A program made the translations under genes and the position numbers. A stretch of DNA of 46,934 bases from NCBI GenBank assembly GCA_016928865.1, contig JAFGJX010000043.1:1-46934 (forward strand), written 5' to 3'. This document shows, piece after piece, positions 1 through 7,426 of the stretch. Position 1 is the first letter of the stretch; each line of letters opens with the position of its first letter. This DNA is from Spirochaetota bacterium (GTDB lineage: Bacteria > Spirochaetota > UBA4802 > UBA5550). A model generated the notes under the pieces. The model was not told where the DNA came from, did not search any database, and saw nothing but the letters and a program-made list of their open reading frames with translations.

Positions 1-128
1 CGCCGGAGAACGACCCCGCACATCCTGCATTTGCACGTCTCCTGGGGGATACCCGCGTCCAGAAAGACCTTCAATTCATACCCGCAGGAGCACTGATACC
101 GGTAGGTTTTAATTCTGGTTTCCTTCAT
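1..128 (-). CDS. Partial small zinc-ribbon protein (C-terminus outside window)
   Basis: The first 42 codons of a minus-strand gene run off the left edge. The start ATG is at 126-128, with a GAGGAT Shine-Dalgarno about 8 nt upstream on the minus strand. The visible protein has C-x-C near residues 14-16 and C-x-C-x2-C near residues 33-38, followed by a G-V-V-L stretch. This spacing suggests a metal-binding ribbon or rubredoxin-like fold, loosely similar to FmdB-type small regulatory zinc ribbons. No function can be assigned from a fragment. It lies downstream of metK on the same strand but beyond metK's terminator, so it is probably a separate unit. Confidence 0.55.
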   Translation of the reverse strand, partial: MKETRIKTYRYQCSCGYELKVFLDAGIPQETCKCRMCGVVLR

Positions 129-220
129 TGCAACGATCCTCGCAACAACAGAGTCTGAACTTCATAACATTCTGCAATTATTATCGGCTCGCGGGCCGTA
201 CCGACGTATCGTTATTTGAA

Positions 221-254
221 AAAATAGCCATACAGAGACCCATATGGCTATTTT
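221..254 (-). terminator. Rho-independent terminator of metK
   Basis: A perfect 12-bp inverted repeat (221-232 with 243-254) with a 10-nt loop lies just past the metK stop. Read on the minus strand, the distal arm runs into TATTTTTTCAAATA, giving a U-tract. The plus-strand side has no comparable T-run, so it acts on metK. Confidence 0.8.
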
Positions 255-278
255 GATCCACGAGGAATATACCGGTAA

Positions 279-1436
279 CTATTTTTTCAAATCCCCCGCC
301 TTATCAGTCTTCTCCCAAACAAATCCGGCGTCTTCCCTGCCGAAATGACCGTAGTTCGAGGTCGAACGGTAGATGGGGCGGTACAGATCCAGCATTTCAA
401 TAATACCGGCCGGCTTCAGCTTAAACACCCTTCGCACCCGTTCGGAGATTTTATCCTCGGGAATGGTGCCCGTGCCGAAGGTGTTGACCAGAACCGACAC
501 CGGTTCGGCGACGCCGATCGCGTAGGCCAGCTGCACCTCGCAGCGGTAGGCCAGTCCGGCGGCCACGACGTTCTTGGCTATATAGCGCGCCATGTAAGCC
601 GCAGAACGGTCGACCTTTGAAGGGTCTTTACCGGAAAAAGCGCCGCCGCCATGGCGACCCATGCCGCCGTACGTATCAACGATTATCTTGCGGCCGGTAA
701 GGCCGGTATCGCCGTGAGGGCCGCCGACAACAAAGCGGCCCGTCGGATTGATATAGATCTTCGTTTCCTTGTCGATAAAGCTCGCAGGAATAACCTTTTT
801 TATCGTTGTCTCGACTATGCCCTCGGTGATCTCCTTGTGACTGACTTCAGGCGTGTGCTGAGTCGAAACCACGATCGCCTCCACACGCTTCGGCTTGCCG
901 TCTGCGTATTCGATGGTCACCTGGGATTTGGAATCGGGCCGGACAAAATTCAGTTCGCCGTTTTTCCGGACGTCAGCCAGCCGCTTGACCAGCTTGTGCG
1001 CAAGCAGTATCGGCATAGGCATCAATTCACTGGTTTCGGCAACCGCATAGCCGAACATCATGCCCTGGTCACCGGCGCCCTGCTCGGAAAAAAGCCCTTC
1101 ACCCTCGGTAACGCCCTGTGATATGTCCGGCGACTGAGTGTGGACATGCACATCGCAGATGCAGGTCTGGGCATCAAACCCGATCTCGGCGTCCGTATAG
1201 CCGATGTCCGCAACGACCTGACGGGCGATCTTTTCATAATCGACCGTCTGCTTCGAGGTTATTTCACCGGAGAGGATGATCCTCCCGGTCGTAACGAGAG
1301 TCTCCATCGCGACCCTCGATTTTTTATCACCCTTAATATGTTCATCAAGCATGGCATCGGATATCTGGTCCGCGACCTTGTCCGGATGCCCTTCAGAGAC
1401 CGATTCCGATGTAAAAATGTAATCTTTACTGACCAT
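279..1436 (-). CDS. metK: S-adenosylmethionine synthase
   Basis: Methionine adenosyltransferase makes SAM from methionine and ATP in the cytosol. The 385-residue length is typical. Family signatures are visible: G-H-P-D-K near residue 17 (ATP site), [11 protein letters not shown] near residue 120, and G-G-G-A-F-S-G-K-D near residue 263 (phosphate-binding loop). The ATG has a CAGGAG Shine-Dalgarno 7 nt upstream. It lies 149 nt downstream of secG on the same strand and ends at a strong terminator. I saw no SAM riboswitch in the short leader. Assignment is secure. Confidence 0.98.
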   Translation of the reverse strand: MVSKDYIFTSESVSEGHPDKVADQISDAMLDEHIKGDKKSRVAMETLVTTGRIILSGEITSKQTVDYEKIARQVVADIGYTDAEIGFDAQTCICDVHVHTQSPDISQGVTEGEGLFSEQGAGDQGMMFGYAVAETSELMPMPILLAHKLVKRLADVRKNGELNFVRPDSKSQVTIEYADGKPKRVEAIVVSTQHTPEVSHKEITEGIVETTIKKVIPASFIDKETKIYINPTGRFVVGGPHGDTGLTGRKIIVDTYGGMGRHGGGAFSGKDPSKVDRSAAYMARYIAKNVVAAGLAYRCEVQLAYAIGVAEPVSVLVNTFGTGTIPEDKISERVRRVFKLKPAGIIEMLDLYRPIYRSTSNYGHFGREDAGFVWEKTDKAGDLKK

Positions 1437-1585
1437 TTAAACGCTCCTGTTTATTATTTTTTCGGCAGCTGTCCGGTTTTTTACCCGGGTCCGCACTATG
1501 ATGTATCACGAAAACGTTGACCGTTCGTGCCAATGAAGATAAGCCGCCACAACCGCTACATTACATAGATGCGCTCGCAGGTGTA

Positions 1586-1939
1586 TTATTTATTTTCCGG
1601 CGTTCCGGCAGGCGTTTTATCCTTCTGGTCCTGTACGTCTTGCCCGCTCTCAATCACTCCCTTGGTCTTGCTCTCACTTTTTAATAAGTCTTTTTTAAGA
1701 CTGTCCATCCTTTTCGACTCCAGCGTCGCCAGCCCAAGCGAACCCAGCATAAAAAGCGCTATCATGACGCCGGTTGCCTTGGTAATCACGTCCGCGGTTG
1801 AAGACCCGAAGGCCGACTGACTCGATCCCCCCAGGATGCCCATGCCGGCCCCCTTGTCAGACTGGAGGAGAATAAGCACCACCAGAAGGACGCACAGGAG
1901 CAGGAATATAACAGATATTACAGTAATGAGAATTCCCAT
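1586..1939 (-). CDS. secG: Preprotein translocase subunit SecG
   Basis: SecG is the small inner-membrane subunit of SecYEG, which facilitates protein export. The 117-residue product has two membrane segments (about residues 3-24 and 53-74). Between them is the conserved cytosolic loop L-L-Q-S-D-K-G-A-G-M-G followed by the G-G-S-S-Q-S-A-F-G-S-S signature. The C-terminus is a charged, low-complexity tail. A GAGAGG Shine-Dalgarno sits 4 nt before the ATG. It starts 16 nt after tpiA, matching the widespread tpiA-secG linkage. Confidence 0.95.
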   Translation of the reverse strand: MGILITVISVIFLLLCVLLVVLILLQSDKGAGMGILGGSSQSAFGSSTADVITKATGVMIALFMLGSLGLATLESKRMDSLKKDLLKSESKTKGVIESGQDVQDQKDKTPAGTPENK

Positions 1940-1955
1940 ATCGCCTCTCTCACGA

Positions 1956-2711
1956 TTATTTTACCCGAACTATGTCAAGGAAGGAATCAACCTTGAGGCT
2001 TGCGCCGCCCACGAGGACCCCGTCGATATGCTCCTTGGCAAAGAGTCCGGCAATGTTGTCGGGCTTTACCGAGCCGCCGTACAGAACAGGGACGAGATCT
2101 GCGGTTTTCGCGTCATAAAGCCCCTCCACGACCTTCCGGATAAAGCGGTGCGCTTCGTCCGCAATATCGGGCGTGGCTACCTTGCCGGTACCGATGGCCC
2201 AGACCGGCTCGTACGCGATCACAATGTTCTTCATCTGCTCGGCGCTCACGCCTGCCAGGCCCTTTACCACCTGACGCTTCAGCACCTCTTCAGTCAATCC
2301 CTTTTCCCGCTCCTTGAGAAGCTCGCCGACGCAGATCACCGGCTCAATATCGTTTTTCAGCGCAGTCATGACTTTCTTGTTCACATCGTCGTCCGTTTCG
2401 CCGAAAACATGCCGCCGCTCGGAATGGCCGATGAGGATATACCTGCACCCGGCGTCCTTCACCATGAGCGGGGAGACCTCACCCGTGAAAGCGCCCTCCT
2501 GTTCGAAATGCATGTTCTGCATGCCCACGGCCATCTGAGAGCCGCGGCAAAGATCAGCGACATCCTTCGCCCAGGGCGACGGGGGAAACACCACGACCTC
2601 GCGCTCTCCGATATCGGCTATCCCCGCGAGGAGCCCCTTAACCAGATCAAGGGCCTCCTGGCGCTTCTTGTACATCTTCCAGTTGCCTGCGAATATCTTA
2701 CGTCTTGCCAT
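1956..2711 (-). CDS. tpiA: Triosephosphate isomerase
   Basis: TIM interconverts dihydroxyacetone phosphate and glyceraldehyde-3-phosphate in glycolysis and gluconeogenesis. The 251-residue protein has the expected landmarks in order: N-W-K-M near residue 11 (catalytic Lys), I-G-H-S-E-R-R near residue 94 (catalytic His), A-Y-E-P-V-W-A-I-G-T-G-K near residue 166 (catalytic Glu and loop 6), Y-G-G-S-V near residue 211 and V-G-G-A-S-L-K near residue 234. A GGAG-type Shine-Dalgarno precedes the ATG. It follows gapA with a 79-nt spacer that holds a hairpin. The pgk gene often found between the two is absent. Confidence 0.98.
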   Translation of the reverse strand: MARRKIFAGNWKMYKKRQEALDLVKGLLAGIADIGEREVVVFPPSPWAKDVADLCRGSQMAVGMQNMHFEQEGAFTGEVSPLMVKDAGCRYILIGHSERRHVFGETDDDVNKKVMTALKNDIEPVICVGELLKEREKGLTEEVLKRQVVKGLAGVSAEQMKNIVIAYEPVWAIGTGKVATPDIADEAHRFIRKVVEGLYDAKTADLVPVLYGGSVKPDNIAGLFAKEHIDGVLVGGASLKVDSFLDIVRVK

Positions 2712-2745
2712 GTCGACTCCTTTTGCTTCCCTGTCAGAATCACAA

Positions 2746-2773
2746 CCGCTTCCCCCGCGCGCAGTGGAAGCGG
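2746..2773 (-). other. Intercistronic hairpin between gapA and tpiA
   Basis: A perfect 8-bp stem (CCGCTTCC at 2746-2753, GGAAGCGG at 2766-2773) with a 12-nt GC-rich loop occupies the gapA-tpiA spacer. No U-tract follows on the minus strand, so it is not a classical terminator. It could be an mRNA stability or processing element, or attenuate read-through into tpiA. That role is inference. Confidence 0.45.
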
Positions 2774-2790
2774 CCGAAGAGGGGGAATTA

Positions 2791-3840
<1,050 letters not shown>

Positions 3841-3991
3841 CTATAAAAATGGAGGTACCCCCCGGGGCACGCCCGTGCGGCCTGTCAAAAACGCAACTAA
3901 CACGATTCTGTTAAAATGTGAAATAGCGCCCGATTTGTCAAGTATTTCATATATTAGCTGGCGGCGGGGTCCCATACCGGTAAAAAACACG

Positions 3992-4783
3992 TTATGGATA
4001 AGATTTTGGCTCAATTGTGCTTAAAAATTCGTCAACCGATTCATTAAAATTGCGGGGATTTTCGAAAAAAGGGACATGACCGTCATCATCGAATGCCACG
4101 AGCCGCGCATTACGGATTTTTTCACTTATAGCCGCGGTGGAATCATACGGTATAACCAGGTCGCCGCGATTGGCCACCACCAGCACCGGCAGGTCGATTT
4201 CGTTCAGCATCCCCGTGAAATCCATTTCACGGCAGATATCCACGTCCCCCCTGATGACCCCCCGGTCCATCTCCGCCAGACCTTTTCTGGCGAAACCGGT
4301 CAGTATATCAACCTTCCTGCTGAATACCGCGCCGACAATGAGGTCGGCAAGCGCATCCATGTCGTCCCTCTCCAGTATATCCACCAGGGCAGGCGCTATC
4401 GGGAGCACCGGAGACGTGGATACCAGCACCATCCCCGCAAGCCCCCCGATCCCGCGTCGATACGCTTCGAGGCAGACGCCCCCGCCCATTGAGTGGCCCA
4501 CGAGGATAAATGATGAGACAGATTCTTCTTTCAGGATATCTTCGATGGCGCCAATGAAATCATCCAGCGACGGCCTGACCCCGGTATAGGAATGTCCGTG
4601 CCCTGGCAGGTCAACCGCGATCGTCTTGTAGCGAGCGCCGAAATGACGAAGCTGATAGCGGTAGAGACGGGAATCTCCCACGGCTCCGTGTATAAACATG
4701 ACGGCCATGCCGGAGTGATCCCCGCTCTTGCGATATGAAAGATTTTCCCAACGTGCCGAACCGGCATGAAGAACCTTTCTCAT
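3992..4783 (-). CDS. Alpha/beta-hydrolase fold protein
   Basis: The 263-residue protein has a complete alpha/beta-hydrolase core. It has an oxyanion-region H-G near residue 32, the nucleophile elbow G-H-S-M-G-G with Ser98, an acid Asp208 in N-R-G-D, and His236 in D-G-H-V-P-F-F-E-N-P. The D-L-P-G-H-G-H-S segment near residue 58 is typical of the lipase/esterase/BPHL branch. No signal peptide is seen, so it is likely cytosolic. The substrate cannot be predicted. It sits between gapA and a small membrane-protein gene. A terminator upstream (4847-4873) suggests an independent transcript. Confidence 0.9.
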   Translation of the reverse strand: MRKVLHAGSARWENLSYRKSGDHSGMAVMFIHGAVGDSRLYRYQLRHFGARYKTIAVDLPGHGHSYTGVRPSLDDFIGAIEDILKEESVSSFILVGHSMGGGVCLEAYRRGIGGLAGMVLVSTSPVLPIAPALVDILERDDMDALADLIVGAVFSRKVDILTGFARKGLAEMDRGVIRGDVDICREMDFTGMLNEIDLPVLVVANRGDLVIPYDSTAAISEKIRNARLVAFDDDGHVPFFENPRNFNESVDEFLSTIEPKSYP

Positions 4784-4846
4784 AATTTTTACCGTTACAG
4801 ATCGTTGAATACCATTCGCGCTGAAATGGGCTCGTCAACATCAAAA

Positions 4847-4873
4847 ATAAAAATTCCCGCTCGCGCGGGAATT
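4847..4873 (-). terminator. Rho-independent terminator after the 61-residue membrane protein gene
   Basis: A 9-bp perfect stem (4852-4860 with 4865-4873) closes a 4-nt loop. On the minus strand it is followed by T-rich GGGAATTTTTATTTTTGA. It lies about 60 nt beyond the stop at 4932 and likely ends the Fe-S protein/ygbA/small membrane protein transcript. Confidence 0.75.
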
Positions 4874-4931
4874 CCGATACGTCAGTTCAGGTTATACGCC
4901 TCCCGGGCTCGGGAAGGCACTCATAATAATA

Positions 4932-5117
4932 TTAATGCTCTTCCATCTGGCTGGTCGCCGGCGGGTATATGCCCTTGTGCCTTCTCCAGACAGCGATGCA
5001 GAAACGGATGCAGCCGCACAGGACGATAAAGCCTCCCATTCCCAGGCCGAGAATAAACACGACATTGCGAATCAATCCCGGATAATTTATTGCAAAATCA
5101 GTTACTATCTTATCCAT
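4932..5117 (-). CDS. Small single-span membrane protein (61 aa)
   Basis: A 61-residue protein with one hydrophobic segment (about residues 17-44, with G-L-G-M-G-G and three cysteines C34, C36, C40) and a basic W-R-R-H-K stop-transfer. I chose the ATG at 5115-5117 because CAGGAG lies 7 nt upstream on the minus strand. A longer in-frame start would add 28 residues but has no Shine-Dalgarno. I do not recognise the family. It is the last gene before a clear terminator and follows ygbA on the same strand (182-nt gap), so it may belong to the same putative nitrite/NO-responsive operon. Confidence 0.6.
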   Translation of the reverse strand: MDKIVTDFAINYPGLIRNVVFILGLGMGGFIVLCGCIRFCIAVWRRHKGIYPPATSQMEEH

Positions 5118-5299
5118 CGACAGGCTCCTGTATGTCTGATTATGAATATTTCGCTTGTTATTAGAGAAACTAAAATCAGGGCCCAAATATGTCAATTGCA
5201 AATTTTATAAAAAAATGATATTTTCACTGCGGATAACGCGTGCCCATCATCCGGAATACCAGAGCTGAAATGCTGTTTGAACGGGCCGGATTGCCAGCT

Positions 5300-5668
5300 C
5301 TAGTTAAAATATTTTTTTATCAGCCCGAGCCCGCCCTTTCGTATGAGACGCATTCCAGAATACCGCATGACCTCTCTGATCTTATCGCGGTAGCCCGGCG
5401 CATAGCAGTGCGTCAGGCATTTTTTGCAGGAGGGTTTTGGGTCATAAGGACATATGAGACGCTTCGATACGGCATGAAGGAGAAGCCTTCCGCACTCCCT
5501 GCAAAGAGCAAGATCGTGCGCTTCTAGACATCTCCCCACCGGTCCGCGCGCCGCGATACGATTTTTTTCAGCATTTCCATGCCTGCCGCTGCAGTATATC
5601 TTTATGAATTCGACAAGGACTTCTATGTCCCTGTTGATTTTTTCATTTATGACGATTCCTTGTTTCAT
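5300..5668 (-). CDS. ygbA: YgbA-like 'nitrous oxide-stimulated promoter' family protein
   Basis: The 122-residue protein matches my memory of the YgbA_NO family. The diagnostic C-terminal half contains L-C-x-E-C, C-P-Y-D-P-K-P-S-C-K-K-C near residue 74, H-C-Y, Y-R-D-K-I-R-E-V-M-R-Y-S-G near residue 94, and a basic tail. In enterobacteria the gene is induced by nitrosative stress; its biochemical role is not settled. The conserved Cys set suggests metal or Fe-S binding. Context supports a NO/nitrite role: an Fe-S protein gene lies upstream in the same orientation and nrfHA is divergent beyond it. A repeat element occupies the 128-nt spacer just upstream. Family assignment is by motif recognition, not a search. 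Confidence 0.8.
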   Translation of the reverse strand: MKQGIVINEKINRDIEVLVEFIKIYCSGRHGNAEKNRIAARGPVGRCLEAHDLALCRECGRLLLHAVSKRLICPYDPKPSCKKCLTHCYAPGYRDKIREVMRYSGMRLIRKGGLGLIKKYFN

Positions 5669-5691
5669 GTTTACTAATAATCCAGATCAGT

Positions 5692-5785
5692 ACCGATAAC
5701 TATCCGGTTTTAAGGCTGGTTACTCTGACCCCCCTGATTGTGATTGTACCGATAACTATCTTTCAGGTTTTTTTACTCTGACCCC
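5692..5785. repeat. Dispersed repeat element, copy 1 (A-B-A-B)
   Basis: Two tandem units. Box A (ACCGATAACTATC) is at 5692-5704 and 5748-5760. Box B (ACTCTGACCCC) is at 5722-5732 and 5775-5785. The A-to-A period is 56 nt. The same boxes recur in intergenic DNA at 31833-31887 and 38269-38343. Here it fills the spacer between ygbA and the Fe-S protein gene. The design resembles REP-type elements associated with Y1 transposases, but none is encoded in this window. Confidence 0.75.
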
Positions 5786-5796
5786 ATACCCATCTA

Positions 5797-6657
5797 TCAG
5801 CGTGTACATGCTTCGGGAACAGGATCCTCATGCAACAAGTCCCCCCTGATACCGATAACTATCTCCCGCACCGGTACCGCCTTCCCCGCATTCTGCATCG
5901 CCCTTTCAAGGACCATATTTATACCGCCGCAGCAGGGGACCTCCATCCGCGCAATGGTAATCGAGGATATATCATGCAGGGAGAGAATACCGGCAATCTT
6001 ATCAATATATTCATCTATATAGGGATCAAGCTTTGGACAAAACATGATCACGATCCTGCCGGCAAGCAGATCACGATGAAAATCGCCGTAGGCGAAGGGA
6101 ACGCAGTCCGCGGCCAGGAGAATGTTCGCATTGTCGAAATATGGCGCGGAAGGATTGAGAAGCTTGAGCTGCACCGGCCACTGCCGCAGCTTCGAGCCAA
6201 CCCGCGCTGCACCCCCGGAATATGCCCCATCATCCGTTATTCCCCGCATATCGCGGGCGGCCGCGCCAGGGCAAACGTGCTCTGACACGGGGGGGGCATC
6301 AACATACACCGGCACCGTTATCTCCTTTTCCTGAAGATAATCGATCGCCTCACGCAAATAGCGCTCCTCGCCATGATCGTAAAGATGACGTAGATGCGCC
6401 TTGATCACATTGGGCCCGTGCCGCACCACGTTCTCCATGACCCTGCGTTCATCGTATGCCTCCGCCTCCCGCTCCTCCACCAGCAAGGCCCCTTCCGGGC
6501 ATGTTTTAATGCAGGCGCCGAGTCCGTCGCAGAAAAGATCGCCAACCAGTCGCGCCTTCCCATCTATCACCTGGAGTGCCCCCTCGGAGCAGTCTGGCAC
6601 GCAGAGCCCGCAGCCGTTACATTTATCCTCGTCTATAGTGATAATGCTTCGTTTCAT
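5797..6657 (-). CDS. Ferredoxin-domain Fe-S protein
   Basis: The N-terminus carries a bacterial 2[4Fe-4S]-type domain: C13-x2-C16-x2-C19-x3-C23, then a second cluster segment C43-x5-C49-x3-C53-P with the C-D-G-L-G-A-C pattern common in anaerobe Fe-S proteins. The roughly 220-residue C-terminal part has further cysteines (V-C-P-G, D-C-V-P-F, F-C-P-K, P-C-C-G-G). They may bind another cofactor or form a redox site. I chose the ATG at 6657 because GGAGGAG lies directly upstream; an ATG six codons earlier lacks one. Such proteins appear in anaerobes as redox or hydroxylamine/NO-linked accessory proteins; the exact role is unknown. It is transcribed away from nrfHA behind an FNR-type site. Confidence 0.85.
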   Translation of the reverse strand: MKRSIITIDEDKCNGCGLCVPDCSEGALQVIDGKARLVGDLFCDGLGACIKTCPEGALLVEEREAEAYDERRVMENVVRHGPNVIKAHLRHLYDHGEERYLREAIDYLQEKEITVPVYVDAPPVSEHVCPGAAARDMRGITDDGAYSGGAARVGSKLRQWPVQLKLLNPSAPYFDNANILLAADCVPFAYGDFHRDLLAGRIVIMFCPKLDPYIDEYIDKIAGILSLHDISSITIARMEVPCCGGINMVLERAMQNAGKAVPVREIVIGIRGDLLHEDPVPEACTR

Positions 6658-6744
6658 AGTCTCCTCCGGTTGCATTACAGGGCCGGCTCATCCTTCCTGT
6701 CGAAGGACATATAGCAGCAAGGCCCGGATAAGCAATGTATATCG

Positions 6745-6750
6745 AATATA
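6745..6750 (-). promoter_or_regulatory. Predicted -10 of the Fe-S protein/ygbA promoter
   Basis: The minus strand reads TATATT. It lies exactly 22 bp from the FNR-type dyad at 6773-6786. This places the dyad centre at -41.5 relative to a predicted start near 6738, the spacing of class II FNR/CRP activation. Confidence 0.55.
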
Positions 6751-6772
6751 CCCCGACCTCCCGGAATACTCA

Positions 6773-6786
6773 TTGATTTAGGTCAA
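6773..6786. promoter_or_regulatory. FNR/DNR-type operator shared by divergent promoters
   Basis: TTGATTTAGGTCAA matches the TTGA-N6-TCAA dyad of FNR/DNR/NnrR-type regulators (FNR consensus TTGAT-N4-ATCAA, one mismatch). It lies in the 301-bp spacer between the Fe-S protein gene and nrfH. It is 22 bp from a -10-like hexamer on each side (6745-6750 minus, 6809-6814 plus). Confidence 0.7.
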
Positions 6787-6808
6787 GAGTACTACTTTTT
6801 TCACATCC

Positions 6809-6814
6809 TAAAAT
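6809..6814 (+). promoter_or_regulatory. Predicted -10 of the nrfHA promoter
   Basis: TAAAAT begins 22 bp after the dyad at 6773-6786, putting that dyad at -41.5 from a predicted start near 6821. The resulting leader to nrfH is about 138 nt. Confidence 0.55.
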
Positions 6815-6830
6815 CGCAGCCAAAGAAGAG

Positions 6831-6858
6831 TTGACAGGCATCTAAGGCCTGATACCAT
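6831..6858 (+). promoter_or_regulatory. Alternative sigma-70-like promoter for nrfHA
   Basis: A perfect TTGACA (6831-6836) is followed after 16 nt by TACCAT (6853-6858). If used, the FNR-type dyad would sit near -86. It is an alternative or secondary promoter to the -41.5 arrangement. Confidence 0.35.
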
Positions 6859-6958
6859 GCTTCAGACGATGCAGGCTTCTTGAACATATTTTTCCCATCG
6901 ACAGGATTGATGGGCATATTGCATGCGGTGAATATCACTCGTTTTCACCAGGCATATT

Positions 6959-7414
6959 ATGATTCAGATGACCCTGAAAAAATATCTTATCGGAGCAGCC
7001 GGCCTCCTGGCACTGGCAGTAATAGCCTTTGTCCCGCATGGCCTGCTCGACCAGACTTCCCGGCCGGCCTTTTGCAACCTTTGTCATCCCATGCATGAAC
7101 AATACGAAGTCTGGTTCCTTACCGGTGTCCACCGGAGCATCGCATGCGTCGATTGCCATCTGCCGAACAACAATGGGATAAATCATCTCATATGGAAGGG
7201 CATCGACGGGACCAAGGACGTGGTCTCATTCGTCAGCGGGGTCTACCCCGATTATATCACCGCTACAACGCACGCGAAAAAGGTAATCAGGGACAACTGC
7301 ATACGGTGTCACAATGAAATGGTCTCGCGCATAAGCACTGAAGGACGGGACTGCTGGTCATGCCACCGGCGGATCAGCCATAAACTCAATGAATTCAGCC
7401 ACTCAAGCCTATAA
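6959..7414 (+). CDS. nrfH: Cytochrome c nitrite reductase small subunit (tetrahaem quinol dehydrogenase)
   Basis: NrfH is a NapC/NirT-family membrane-anchored tetrahaem cytochrome that passes electrons from menaquinol to NrfA. The 151-residue protein has an N-terminal anchor (about residues 8-28) and four C-x-x-C-H sites at residues 39-43, 63-67, 114-118 and 132-136. The first is followed by P-M, the C-x-x-C-H-x-M arrangement known for haem 1 of NrfH. A second ATG three codons in is also possible. nrfA follows after 12 nt, so the pair is an operon. The upstream FNR-type site predicts induction under anoxia or nitrite/NO. Confidence 0.95.
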   Translation: MIQMTLKKYLIGAAGLLALAVIAFVPHGLLDQTSRPAFCNLCHPMHEQYEVWFLTGVHRSIACVDCHLPNNNGINHLIWKGIDGTKDVVSFVSGVYPDYITATTHAKKVIRDNCIRCHNEMVSRISTEGRDCWSCHRRISHKLNEFSHSSL

Positions 7415-7426
7415 CAGGAGACTGCC

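Noticed and set aside
1437..1585. Possible SAM riboswitch upstream of metK.
   Set aside because: The 149-nt spacer follows secG in the same direction, and I see no paired helices with a K-turn or SAM-type core.
3936..3941. Perfect -35 hexamer TTGACA upstream of gapA on the minus strand.
   Set aside because: No acceptable -10 hexamer occurs at 16-18 nt, so I did not call a promoter.
5849..5861. ACCGATAACTATC, identical to repeat box A, inside the 3' end of the Fe-S protein gene.
   Set aside because: It encodes the V-R-E-I-V-I-G-I segment, a plausible conserved beta-strand near the family's C-terminus, and no B box lies beside it. Coding coincidence is simpler, although an ancient insertion cannot be excluded.
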